A stretch of DNA of 58,366 nucleotides, from NCBI GenBank assembly GCA_905236305.1, contig CAJOPB010000233.1:1-58366 (forward strand), given 5' to 3'. Source of the stretch: an uncultured Oscillospiraceae bacterium (GTDB lineage: Bacteria; Bacillota; Clostridia; Oscillospirales; Oscillospiraceae). Shown here piece by piece: positions 1 to 9,224 of the stretch. The translations under genes and the position numbers were made by a program. The notes below the pieces were generated by a model. It made no database searches. It had not been told where the DNA came from and worked only from the letters and a program-made list of their open reading frames with translations. Each line of letters begins with the position of its first letter. The stretch's first letter is position 1.

Positions 1-90
1 CAGACCACGCTGGACACCTACGGCCACCTTTATCCAAATGCACAGGCAGAAGTAGCCAGACAGCTTGAGGACTTCATGTCCGAGAGCTGA
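1..90 (+). CDS. C-terminal end of a tyrosine recombinase/integrase, cut by the window edge
   Basis: Frame 1 reads QTTLDTYGHLYPNAQAEVARQLEDFMSES*; (T)TLDTYGHL is the Tyr-nucleophile end typical of phage/ICE tyrosine integrases. Confidence 0.85.
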   Translation, partial: QTTLDTYGHLYPNAQAEVARQLEDFMSES

Positions 91-146
91 TGGCTACAAA
101 AAAGCCCTTCGATGTAGCCAATTTGTAGCCACAGAAAAAATTGAAT

Positions 147-180
147 CCCGGAAAGCCGAGTAAAATAAAGGCTTTCCGGG
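147..180 (-). terminator. Intrinsic terminator downstream of guaA
   Basis: CCCGGAAAGCC / GGCTTTCCGGG 11-bp stem; minus strand continues TTCAATTTTTTC. Confidence 0.75.
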
Positions 181-200
181 ACTCGAATACTAAGAAATTA

Positions 201-1181
201 TCATTCCCACTCAATCGTCCCCGTCGGCTTGGGTGTCACATCCCACAAAACTCTGTTGACACCCCGGACTTCGGAGGTGATTCGGCGAACGATCTTCTGA
301 ACCAGCTGGAAGTCCAGCTCTGCAGCCTCTGCGGTAACGGCGTCCACGGTGTTGACGGCACGGATGACCACAGGCCACTCGTAAGTGCGTTTTCCGTCTG
401 TAATACCAGTGGATTTAAAATTGGGGACGATGGTGAAATACTGCCACACCTTTCCCTCAAGGCCGGCGCCGGCAAATTCCTCCCGCAATATCGCATCGCT
501 TTCCCGAACAGCTTCGAGACGATCCCGGGTGATGGCGCCGACGCAGCGTACACCCAGACCGGGGCCGGGGAAAGGCTGACGGAAGACCATATTGTCGGGC
601 AGGCCAAGCGTTTTGCCCACCACGCGGACCTCGTCCTTATACAGAAACTTTACAGGCTCCACCAGCTCAAAGCTCAGTTCCTCTGGCAGGCCGCCCACGT
701 TGTGGTGGCTCTTTACCGGGCCGGATTCCAGAATATCCGGGTAGATTGTGCCCTGGGCCAGGAAATGAATGCCGTCGAGCTTTTTTGCCTCCTCGGCAAA
801 TACATCAATAAACTCTTTGCCTATGATCTTCCGCTTGGTCTCCGGCTCCTCTACGCCGGCCAGCTTGTCCAGGAAACGATCCACTGCGTCAACATAGATC
901 AGCTCCGCGCCCAGCTCATCCCGGAACACCTGCACCACCTGTTCCGGCTCGCCCTTGCGCAGCAGGCCGTGGTTGACATGAACGCACACCAACTGCTTGC
1001 CCACTGCACGGATCAGCAGCGCGGCAACCACTGAGCTGTCTACGCCGCCGCTGAGGGCCAGCAGCACCTTCTTATCCCCAATCTGCTGCCGCAGCGCCTC
1101 CAGCTGCTCCGTGATAAATTTCTCCGCCAGAGCGGGGGTGGTGATACGCTCCAGACTCTCGGGACGGACGTTGCTTGCCAT
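201..1181 (-). CDS. guaA: GMP synthase, ATP-pyrophosphatase and dimerisation domains only (no glutaminase domain)
   Basis: LLALSGGVDSSVVAALL PP-loop; C-term VNRVLWDVTPKPTGTIEWE; 326 aa; start preceded by GGAGGAGTGAGATATG. Confidence 0.93.
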   Translation of the reverse strand: MASNVRPESLERITTPALAEKFITEQLEALRQQIGDKKVLLALSGGVDSSVVAALLIRAVGKQLVCVHVNHGLLRKGEPEQVVQVFRDELGAELIYVDAVDRFLDKLAGVEEPETKRKIIGKEFIDVFAEEAKKLDGIHFLAQGTIYPDILESGPVKSHHNVGGLPEELSFELVEPVKFLYKDEVRVVGKTLGLPDNMVFRQPFPGPGLGVRCVGAITRDRLEAVRESDAILREEFAGAGLEGKVWQYFTIVPNFKSTGITDGKRTYEWPVVIRAVNTVDAVTAEAAELDFQLVQKIVRRITSEVRGVNRVLWDVTPKPTGTIEWE

Positions 1182-1452
1182 ATCTCACTCCTCCATTTCA
1201 TGTGCTGCCCCACGCCGGCAGGCGGCAGACACCGGGGCCCCGCCGCGGAAAGGGCGAAAAAGATGCCTATATTATACCGTTCCCTCTTGCCCCGCGCAAG
1301 CAAAAATCCACCGGCACTTTTCCCTCTCTTTCTGGTCAAACTTCCCAGTTTTCAACCGGTTTCGGCTCTCTCCCATAAAAGCGAAGCTTCCGCCGGGAAC
1401 ACGCTGTCCAGCGTGCTTCCGGCGGAAGGAGCATATGGTGCGATCCGGCTGC

Positions 1453-2244
1453 TCAGGGAAGATATTCGCCCGGGTCGACACTCAGGCCGTCTTTGGTCAT
1501 GGCGAAGTGCAGATGGCCGACCTCCCCGATTTCGCAGAGAGCCGTATCTCCCACGGCGCCGATAATCTGACCCACACTCACTGCGTCGCCGGGGGTTACC
1601 GTGGGTGTTCCGGCCAGATTTGCGTAGATGCTCTCCAGTCCTCCGCTGTGGCCGATCACAACCGTGGTGCCCAGCCGTTCATCAAAGTAAACGTTTTCCA
1701 CCTTCCCGTTGGCCACGGCACGCACCTGGGTTCCGATCTCCGCGGCCACATCCAAACCGTCGTGTGTCCGCCAGTCCTGCATGGTCCGGTCAAAAACCAA
1801 TGCCGTCATGCTGTAGCCATTCTCTACGGTTCCGCTGACCGGCCAGATAAAATAGTCACTCACCGTCTCCGCTGATACTGCCACAGGCTCCTCTGGAATT
1901 GCGGGTGTACCGGTCTCCCGGTTCTCCGCCTCTGCCTGGGGCTCCTGAGCGGCGGGAGACGGCTCCGGCGCAGGTACAGGAGCGGGTGTGGGGGCAGCTG
2001 TGGCCGCGGGGCGCTCAGGCACCAGAACCGGCGCGGTCTTGCCTGTGGTCACCGCGTCCTCCTCTGCAGGAGCCGATACTGCAAGCGACGGCTCATTTCC
2101 GCCGTCCAGTGCTCCTCCGGACAGCATGGACCAGGCGGACACGCCGATCACCGCAACGCAGAGCAGCAATACAATGTAAAAGCCTTTGCCTGCGAAAAAA
2201 GCTTCTACACGGTTTTGGGGCGCTTTCTTTTCATTTTGATTCAT
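1453..2244 (-). CDS. Membrane-anchored M23-family peptidase, SpoIIQ-like
   Basis: N-terminal TM (GFYIVLLLCVAVIGVSAW), Pro/Ala/Glu linker, M23 motifs HDGLD and HLHF. Confidence 0.8.
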   Translation of the reverse strand: MNQNEKKAPQNRVEAFFAGKGFYIVLLLCVAVIGVSAWSMLSGGALDGGNEPSLAVSAPAEEDAVTTGKTAPVLVPERPAATAAPTPAPVPAPEPSPAAQEPQAEAENRETGTPAIPEEPVAVSAETVSDYFIWPVSGTVENGYSMTALVFDRTMQDWRTHDGLDVAAEIGTQVRAVANGKVENVYFDERLGTTVVIGHSGGLESIYANLAGTPTVTPGDAVSVGQIIGAVGDTALCEIGEVGHLHFAMTKDGLSVDPGEYLP

Positions 2245-2537
2245 TTCGATCTACCTCCAGATCACCAGGACCGGCTGTGCTCCCTCCGCCGGGCGGCTGA
2301 GGAAACGCCGTTTCCAATTCGTTGCACGGTTATTCTTGCCTGTCGGAGCAGGAATTATACACGGTTTTCCCTGCAACGGGAATATTCTCCGTGCCTTTGG
2401 AGGAGAGATCCATGACAGAAAATCCTGATTTTTTCCGGTGACGCTTGAAAACAGAGGGGAAAGCGGCTATAATACCGCCATGACGTCCAGATAAGCGGAA
2501 CAGAGAACCCGCAGGACGCGCTGACGTGGGGTGTAAC

Positions 2538-4226
2538 ATGCTGACGGATTTGCATATTGAGAATATCGCGGTGATTGAACGGACTGAATTGACCTTTGGC
2601 GCCGGCTTCAATGTTCTGACCGGTGAAACCGGCGCCGGCAAGAGCATCCTGATTGACGCCATTGGCGCTGTACTGGGGGGGCGGGTCAGCCGGGAACTGG
2701 TGCGTTCCGGGGCCGAGAAGGCAGTGGTTCGCGCTGTATTTACCGGCGTGGATGTCTCTGACTGGTTTTCGGAAAACGATCTGGAGCCGGCAGAGGAGCT
2801 GATCCTGCAGCGGCGGGTTTCTCCTGACGGAAAGTCTGCCTGCCGTGTCTCCGGCATTCCGGTTACAGTGCAGCAGCTCCACGCCCTGGGGACGCGCCTG
2901 CTGGACATTCACGGCCAGAATGACGGACGTACCTTGCTGGACGAGGCGCGTCATCAGGATTATCTGGATCGCTTTGCAGACATCCCGGAGGAAAAAGCGG
3001 CATATGCCGCCGCCTATGACCGCTGGCGGAAGCTGCGGCAGGAGATGGAGCGGCTGCACATGGACGAGCTGGAGAAGGAACGGCTGACGGAGCAGCTGCG
3101 CACCGAGGCGGAGGAGCTGGAGCGTGCAAAAATTCGTCCGGGCGAGGAGGAGGAGCTGCTCGCCCGTCGGGAGCGAATGCACAATGCCGAAAAGCTCACG
3201 GGGGCTCTGGAGGGCGCCTATCAGGCGCTCTACGAGGCGGACCAAAATGCCATTGGCCTCAGCACTGACGCGGAGGGCTTTGTCAACGCCGCTGCCGTCC
3301 TGGCTCCGGAGCTGCGGCCGGCGGCGGAGGGGGTAGCTCAGGCGCGCTTTTTGCTGGAGGATGCGGCAGAACGGATCAATGATTTGCGCGCCGCTCTGGA
3401 TTTTTCTGAGGCGGAATATGACGCGCTGGAGGCCCGTCTGAGCCTGCTGAGGCGGCTGGAACGGAAATACGGTACGGATGAGGCCGGCCTGCCGGAGCTG
3501 CTGGATGACCGACGGCAGCGGCTGGCGGAGCTGGAGTCCTCTGCTGACCTGCTGGCGCAGCTGGAAAAGGATGCGGAAAAGGCCCGCCGGGCAGTGCTTG
3601 CAGCAGGCAGCCTTCTCACCGCACGGCGCACTGAGGCGGCAGAACGTCTGGCACAGCGGGTGCAGGAGGAGCTGAAATATTTGAACATGCCCTCCGTTAC
3701 CTTTGTGGCGGAGCTGTCTGCCAAGGGGGGAGAGGGCTTCGACCGCACAGGCTGCGATGAGGTGCGCTTTCTCATGAGTGCCAATGCCGGAGAGAAGCCG
3801 GGGCGCATCTCGCGCATCGCCTCCGGGGGCGAGCTGAGCCGGGTGATGCTGGCTCTAAAAAGTGTCTTTGCGGAGCGGGACGCGGTTGGAACGCTGATCT
3901 TCGATGAGATTGACACCGGCGTATCCGGAGTCACCGCACAGCGGGTAGGTGAAAAGATGGGAGAGCTGAGCCGCCGGCGGCAGCTCATCTGCATCACACA
4001 CCTGCCGCAGATTGCTGCCATGGCGGATGAGCAGTTTTTCATACAAAAGGCGGAGTCCGCCGGTAAAACCTATACCACCGTCACCCGGTTGGACCGGGAT
4101 GGCAGGGTCAGAGAGCTGGCCCGCCTCCATGGGGGCGATGCGGTGACGGATACCACACTCAAAAGCGCCGCGGAGCAGCTTGATGCCGCGGAAGCATTTA
4201 AAAGAAAAAAGGAGGGAGAAGCTTGA
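2538..4226 (+). CDS. recN: DNA repair protein RecN
   Basis: MLTDLHIENIAVIE..FNVLTGETGAGKSI Walker A; IASGGELSRVMLALK signature; LIFDEIDTGVSG Walker B. Confidence 0.96.
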   Translation: MLTDLHIENIAVIERTELTFGAGFNVLTGETGAGKSILIDAIGAVLGGRVSRELVRSGAEKAVVRAVFTGVDVSDWFSENDLEPAEELILQRRVSPDGKSACRVSGIPVTVQQLHALGTRLLDIHGQNDGRTLLDEARHQDYLDRFADIPEEKAAYAAAYDRWRKLRQEMERLHMDELEKERLTEQLRTEAEELERAKIRPGEEEELLARRERMHNAEKLTGALEGAYQALYEADQNAIGLSTDAEGFVNAAAVLAPELRPAAEGVAQARFLLEDAAERINDLRAALDFSEAEYDALEARLSLLRRLERKYGTDEAGLPELLDDRRQRLAELESSADLLAQLEKDAEKARRAVLAAGSLLTARRTEAAERLAQRVQEELKYLNMPSVTFVAELSAKGGEGFDRTGCDEVRFLMSANAGEKPGRISRIASGGELSRVMLALKSVFAERDAVGTLIFDEIDTGVSGVTAQRVGEKMGELSRRRQLICITHLPQIAAMADEQFFIQKAESAGKTYTTVTRLDRDGRVRELARLHGGDAVTDTTLKSAAEQLDAAEAFKRKKEGEA

Positions 4227-4954
4227 GCCTGAATCTGGATCGCGGGCAGTTGAAGCTGGACGCAAAAGGCAGTATGCGCGGGCACAGGCCCAGCGTCTAT
4301 CTCGTAACGCTGGTGTATCTGCTGATTCTCTATATACTCGGAGTACTGGCTACACTGCTAATGTATCCGGGTCTGGATTTCAACCGCATGGCCAGCCTTC
4401 AAACGATGACGGAGGATCAGCTCGCTGAGATGTATCAGCTTATGCTGCGTACACGCCCCAGCTTTTTTGCGCAGCTGCTGGATGTGGCTATTGAAATCAT
4501 GGGAACCATGCTGGGGGTGGGCTTTTTGTCCTTCTGCCTCAGCGTCAGCCGGGGACAGGAGGCGGGCTTTTCCCATCTGTTTGACGGGTTCGGTAATTTT
4601 TTGAATTTGCTGCTGCTGGAAATTCTCATCAGCATTTTTGTGTTTCTGTGGTCTCTGCTGCTGATTGTGCCGGGCATCATCGCCGCTTACCGCTATTCCA
4701 TGGCAGTCTTCATTATGCTGGATACCCCGGACAAGAATCCCATACAGTGCATCCGGGAGAGCAAGGAACTGACAGCAGGACACAAGGGCGCGCTGTTTTT
4801 ACTGGATCTGAGCTTTCTCGGCTGGTATCTGCTCAGCGTAATTCCCTTTGTCTCCATCTATGTGCTGCCCTATGTCAACGTGACCAAGGCCAATTATTAT
4901 CGCACCCTTTCCGGCAGGTGGGAGGAGCCGGCGCATGTTGATGTGGACATCTGA
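4223..4954 (+). CDS. DUF975-family integral membrane protein
   Basis: Multi-TM; AYRYSMAVFIMLDTPDKNPIQCIRESKELTAGHKGALF typical of DUF975; overlaps the recN stop. Confidence 0.8.
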   Translation: MSLNLDRGQLKLDAKGSMRGHRPSVYLVTLVYLLILYILGVLATLLMYPGLDFNRMASLQTMTEDQLAEMYQLMLRTRPSFFAQLLDVAIEIMGTMLGVGFLSFCLSVSRGQEAGFSHLFDGFGNFLNLLLLEILISIFVFLWSLLLIVPGIIAAYRYSMAVFIMLDTPDKNPIQCIRESKELTAGHKGALFLLDLSFLGWYLLSVIPFVSIYVLPYVNVTKANYYRTLSGRWEEPAHVDVDI

Positions 4955-4980
4955 TACGAATTCCAATTATCAATTATAAA

Positions 4981-5141
4981 GGGTACCTCTAAAAACTCAC
5001 GTCTGGGGATTCGCCGAGAGATTTTGCCCCAGATTGAAGGGAAAAAAGTGCAGGAATACTTTGCGTATTTCAAACTTTTTTCACAAAAAGCCGGGGTAAA
5101 AGCTCCGGTGAAGCGCCGGGCGGGAGTTTTTAGAGGTGCCC
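4981..5141. mobile_element. MITE-like non-coding element, 18-bp TIRs and 4-bp TSD
   Basis: GGGTACCTCTAAAAACTC ... GAGTTTTTAGAGGTGCCC (17/18 inverted match), flanked by TAAA (4977-4980 and 5142-5145). Confidence 0.75.
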
Positions 5142-5182
5142 TAAAGTTGAAGTCCCGCCCAGAGGGCGGGACTTCAACTTTA
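5142..5182. terminator. 19-bp perfect hairpin, probable bidirectional terminator
   Basis: TAAAGTTGAAGTCCCGCCC-AGA-GGGCGGGACTTCAACTTTA. Confidence 0.75.
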
Positions 5183-5263
5183 TAATCACCTATTCTCTGT
5201 ACGCATTGCAAATCACACAATATACGCAAAGGCATGGAATCGCGCATTCCGGCGGGATGACGT

Positions 5264-7819
5264 TCAACCCATCAGCTCCGCGAAGGTAGCCCCCTGGTCC
5301 ATGGCCTTTGTCATCTCCGTCATCTTTGTGGTGTCTCCGATTAAAATGACACCGGCAAGGATACCGTTGCGGAAGAAATACTTTTCATAGTTGCCCCGCT
5401 GGGGGTCCCGAAGCTCCACTGTGCGCAGGCGTGCAGGGTCATCGCCGGGCGCCTTGCCATTGGTACCTAAAGCAAACACCCCGGTGTTCATGGCGTTGAT
5501 ACTCAGCGCACTCCCGATGGGAGAAAAGGTCAGCGCCTCGCCCGCGGCATTGGCGCCGGCCACCCGTCCTGTTTCCGCAGCCTGGGCCCAGAAGCCGTGA
5601 GGTGTTCCGGAAAACTCCGAGGCATCTCCGCAGACCCACACATCCGGCACACTGGAGGCACAGTGTTCGTCGATTTTCAGGAGAATGCCGCTGTCCAGAC
5701 CCGCAGACTGCCCCAGGGCGATATTACCCCGCATTCCGGTGGACATGATGACAAGCTGGGCCTCATAGCGGGTCCCGTCCTCCAGTACCACCGCATCATC
5801 TGTGATTTCGGCGATTTTTACGCCCGCTTCCACATGGACACCCGCCTTTTCGCACTGCTCCTTCAGCATGGAGGAGGCAGTGTCGTCCAGCTGCCGCGGC
5901 AGCAGTCCGGGCGCCGTCTCCAGCACGGTCACGTCAATACCGCCCTGGCACAGCGACCACCCGCTCTCCAGACCCATGACCCCTCCGCCGATGACCACAG
6001 CCTTGGTGGCTTTGCGCCGGCACAGAATATCCTGGACCCTTTCACAGTCCGCGATAGAGCGGATGGAGGCAACATGAGCCTTGTCCGCGCCGGGGATGGG
6101 CACTACAAAGCACCGCGCACCCAGCGCGTAGATCAGCTTGTCATAGCGGAAGCTTCCCCTGTCCGTGGTGACGGATTTTGCCGCCGGGTCGATGGCTGTG
6201 ACAGTGGTCTCAAAGGCAAACGCAATCTCCCGCTGGGCATACCATTCCCGGCTCTCAATGGCCAACCGGTCGCCGGAGAGATCCTGCATCAGCACCTTGG
6301 TCAGCATAGGCCGGTTGTAGGGGATATGGCTTTCCGCAGTGATAATCTGAATCTTCGCCGTGGCATTCCGCTCTCGGATCGCGGCGGCCGCAAAATGGGC
6401 GGCAGGCCCCCCGCCGAGGATCACAAAGCACTCCTCAGTATCTCTGCGGAAATCTGTGGCGGTATCCTCCACAGGTACAAATTTGTCACTGCCTACGCCG
6501 CAGACGGGGCAGGTGTCCAGAGAGGAATCAAAGATGGCGCCGCAGACCAGACACTTGACCAGGCTGCGCCCGCCCTTTCCGGGCGTGCCCATGACCCGAT
6601 GGGCCTCCTTCCGGTTCAGCAGCTTTACGCCAAAGCTGCAGCCAAACTCATAGGCATCCAGAAGCTGGGTCTCCGAGGGCTTGAAGCGCACCCGGAAGCC
6701 CGCGTCGGGCACCACCATCCGCAGCTGCTTCAGCCGCTCAAGGATGTGGGGCACCCCCTCTCCGGACCAGCCATAGCTGCCGAAGGCGCTGGCCAGCTTG
6801 CCGCCGTGGATGGGGGCAAAGAGCCCGAGCGTCAGATTCCAGATGGGGGCCAGGGCCTCGCCGAGGATGGTGGGAGTGCCCAGCAGAATGCCATCCGCAG
6901 CTGCCAGCTCGCCGGAAACCTGTGCCGGGTCAGCAGTCACCATGTCATAAGAGGCCACCTCAATACGGCCCTTCCCCGCGTCCAGCACGCCGGCCGCAAT
7001 GCGCTCCGCCAGAGCCGCCGTGTAGCCATAGGCGCTGACATAGGGAATCACGACCCTTTTCGCTGCGCCCTTCTCCGGTGGGGCGCACCACTCCTGATAC
7101 AGCGCCTTCAGCTCCGGAATATGGCTGTCCAGCACAGGACCATGGCCGGTGCAGATCAGCTTTATGTCCAGCTCCCGGATGCGTTCCAGGGCGTTGAACA
7201 TATAGGGATAGCGGAAGGGGCCGATGATATTGTCAAAATAATACTTCGCAGCGCTGAGATAGCCCGCCTCATCCGGTACGGTGCTGCGCAGAACCTCCTC
7301 ATGGCTGTAATGACTGCCGAAGGAATCGCAGCAGAACAGCGCGGCGTTTTCCGGAACCCAGGTATACATGGTGTCGGGCCAGTGCAGCTGGGGCAGCACC
7401 AGAAAATGCAGCGTCTTGTCCCCCAGAGTCAGGCAGTCGCCATCTCCCACCGTCATAGAGGCAAAGTCCCGGTTGACGATCTCCCGCAAAAAGCTGACCG
7501 CGGTTGCAGTGGCGACGATGACCAGCCCGGGGTATTTTTCCAGCAGCTTTTCAACGGTGCCGGCGTGGTCCGGCTCGGTGTGGTTCATCACCAGATAATC
7601 GAGGCGTCCGCCCTCCAGCACGGCGTCCAGCTTAGCGGAGTATTCCTCCCAAAATTTCAGCTTGCAGGTCTCAAACAGCGCTGTCTTCTCCGTGCCCTTC
7701 AGGGTATAGGAGTTGTAGGTGGTGCCGTACTCCGTGTGCATGATGATGTCAAAGACCCGCAGCTCCGGGTCCTGAATGCCGTTCCAGTATAGTCCGTCAG
7801 ATAACTTGAGTGTTTTCAT
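5264..7819 (-). CDS. Flavodiiron protein fused to rubredoxin-like domain and NAD(P)H:rubredoxin oxidoreductase
   Basis: HTEPDH diiron motif, flavodoxin domain (VSAYGYTAALAERIAAGV), CLVCGAIFDSSLDTCPVCG, then GGGPAAHFAA and VVIGGGVMGLESG nucleotide-binding motifs. Confidence 0.92.
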   Translation of the reverse strand: MKTLKLSDGLYWNGIQDPELRVFDIIMHTEYGTTYNSYTLKGTEKTALFETCKLKFWEEYSAKLDAVLEGGRLDYLVMNHTEPDHAGTVEKLLEKYPGLVIVATATAVSFLREIVNRDFASMTVGDGDCLTLGDKTLHFLVLPQLHWPDTMYTWVPENAALFCCDSFGSHYSHEEVLRSTVPDEAGYLSAAKYYFDNIIGPFRYPYMFNALERIRELDIKLICTGHGPVLDSHIPELKALYQEWCAPPEKGAAKRVVIPYVSAYGYTAALAERIAAGVLDAGKGRIEVASYDMVTADPAQVSGELAAADGILLGTPTILGEALAPIWNLTLGLFAPIHGGKLASAFGSYGWSGEGVPHILERLKQLRMVVPDAGFRVRFKPSETQLLDAYEFGCSFGVKLLNRKEAHRVMGTPGKGGRSLVKCLVCGAIFDSSLDTCPVCGVGSDKFVPVEDTATDFRRDTEECFVILGGGPAAHFAAAAIRERNATAKIQIITAESHIPYNRPMLTKVLMQDLSGDRLAIESREWYAQREIAFAFETTVTAIDPAAKSVTTDRGSFRYDKLIYALGARCFVVPIPGADKAHVASIRSIADCERVQDILCRRKATKAVVIGGGVMGLESGWSLCQGGIDVTVLETAPGLLPRQLDDTASSMLKEQCEKAGVHVEAGVKIAEITDDAVVLEDGTRYEAQLVIMSTGMRGNIALGQSAGLDSGILLKIDEHCASSVPDVWVCGDASEFSGTPHGFWAQAAETGRVAGANAAGEALTFSPIGSALSINAMNTGVFALGTNGKAPGDDPARLRTVELRDPQRGNYEKYFFRNGILAGVILIGDTTKMTEMTKAMDQGATFAELMG

Positions 7820-7881
7820 ACCGCTCCTGTTCTGTTCCTCTCCCTCCCCCCCTGGGGAAGGGAGAGGAACGTATCGTTTTA

Positions 7882-9099
7882 TTATGCTTCCTTGTTCAGA
7901 TCTGCGGCAAGCGCGTCCGCCAGCGCCTCCAGGTCCGCCAGATTCTGATTTTGCAGCGAGGAGGCCATGGTCACGCCGTCTTCCAGCACATTCATGCGCT
8001 TGAGGCCCTCCAGCTCCTCCCGCATCAGGGTGCCGGAGCGGATGGCCCAGGAGCCGTTCTCCATGATTGCCACAGTGCGGTTTTGCACGTTCAGCGCCTT
8101 CATGTCCATCAGGAAATTGTGCATGGGCGGGAATATGCCCAGATTGTAGGTCACACTGGCCAGCACCAGATGGCTGTACTTGAACAGGTCAGAGATCAGA
8201 TAGCTGACATGCGTGCTGCTGACATCATAGAGGCGCGTATTCTTCACGCCCTTCTCCGCCAGACAGGCCGCCAGCTTTTCCGCGGCCTGCTCGGTGTGGC
8301 CGTACATGGAGGCATAGACAATCATGATGCCCTTTTCCTCCGGCTCATAGGTGCTCCAGTGCTGATACTTGTCCAGAATATACCCGATATCCTCCGGTGT
8401 GCGCCAAACGGGGCCGTGGAGGGGGCAGATATATTTGATGTCCAGTCCCGCCGCTTTTTTCAGAAGATGCTGTACCTGAGGACCGTATTTGCCCACAATG
8501 TTGGTGAGATAGCGCCGGGCATCGTCAATCCACTCGCCCCGGAAATCCAGCTCGTCGGAAAACAGCTTGCCGTCCAGAGAGCGGAAGGAGCCGAAGGCAT
8601 CTGCGGAGAAAAGCACGCCATTGGTGGTGTCGAAGGTTACCATGGCCTCGGGCCAGTGGACCATGGGCGCATTGACAAAGGCCACCGTGTGGCTGCCAAA
8701 GCAGCGGGTATCCCCCTCGTTGACCTGGTCAATCTTATCCGTGTCAATGGGGAAGCCAAACTGCTTCAAAATCGTCACGGCCTTGGGGGTGGTGATGATT
8801 TTTACCTTTGGCCAGCGCAGCAGGATTTCCTCGATGCTGGCTGCGTGATCCGGTTCCACATGGTTGATGACCATCACATCCAGGGGGCGTCCGTCCAGCA
8901 CGGCCTTTACGTTTTCGATAAACTGCCTGCCCACGGCCCAGTCCGCCGTGTCAAAGAGCACGGTTTTTTTGTCCAGCAGGACATACGCGTTATAGCTGAC
9001 GCCGTGGTAGAGGGGATGGATGTTCTCAAACAGAGCCAGCCGCCGGTCGTTGGCGCCGACCCAATACAAATCGTCCGTTACCTTGCGATAGCAATACAT
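7882..9099 (-). CDS. A-type flavodiiron protein (FprA family)
   Basis: HVEPDHAAS diiron motif; flavodoxin domain YASMYGHTEQAAEKLA; 405 aa. Confidence 0.93.
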   Translation of the reverse strand: MYCYRKVTDDLYWVGANDRRLALFENIHPLYHGVSYNAYVLLDKKTVLFDTADWAVGRQFIENVKAVLDGRPLDVMVINHVEPDHAASIEEILLRWPKVKIITTPKAVTILKQFGFPIDTDKIDQVNEGDTRCFGSHTVAFVNAPMVHWPEAMVTFDTTNGVLFSADAFGSFRSLDGKLFSDELDFRGEWIDDARRYLTNIVGKYGPQVQHLLKKAAGLDIKYICPLHGPVWRTPEDIGYILDKYQHWSTYEPEEKGIMIVYASMYGHTEQAAEKLAACLAEKGVKNTRLYDVSSTHVSYLISDLFKYSHLVLASVTYNLGIFPPMHNFLMDMKALNVQNRTVAIMENGSWAIRSGTLMREELEGLKRMNVLEDGVTMASSLQNQNLADLEALADALAADLNKEA

Positions 9100-9224
9100 G
9101 CCGCAATTACCTCCTAATGTATAATAGCGTCACAGAGTTTCGCGTCGCAGCGCGGAATAAAATACGCTTATTTTGCCCCACAGCGCAGTTTCTGCAAGGC
9201 CGCTTTGCGCCAAAAGGTCTGCCG

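Noticed and set aside
5597-7792. 731-aa plus-strand ORF opposite the flavodiiron fusion
   Set aside because: Antisense shadow; no motifs; the opposite strand has clear catalytic motifs.
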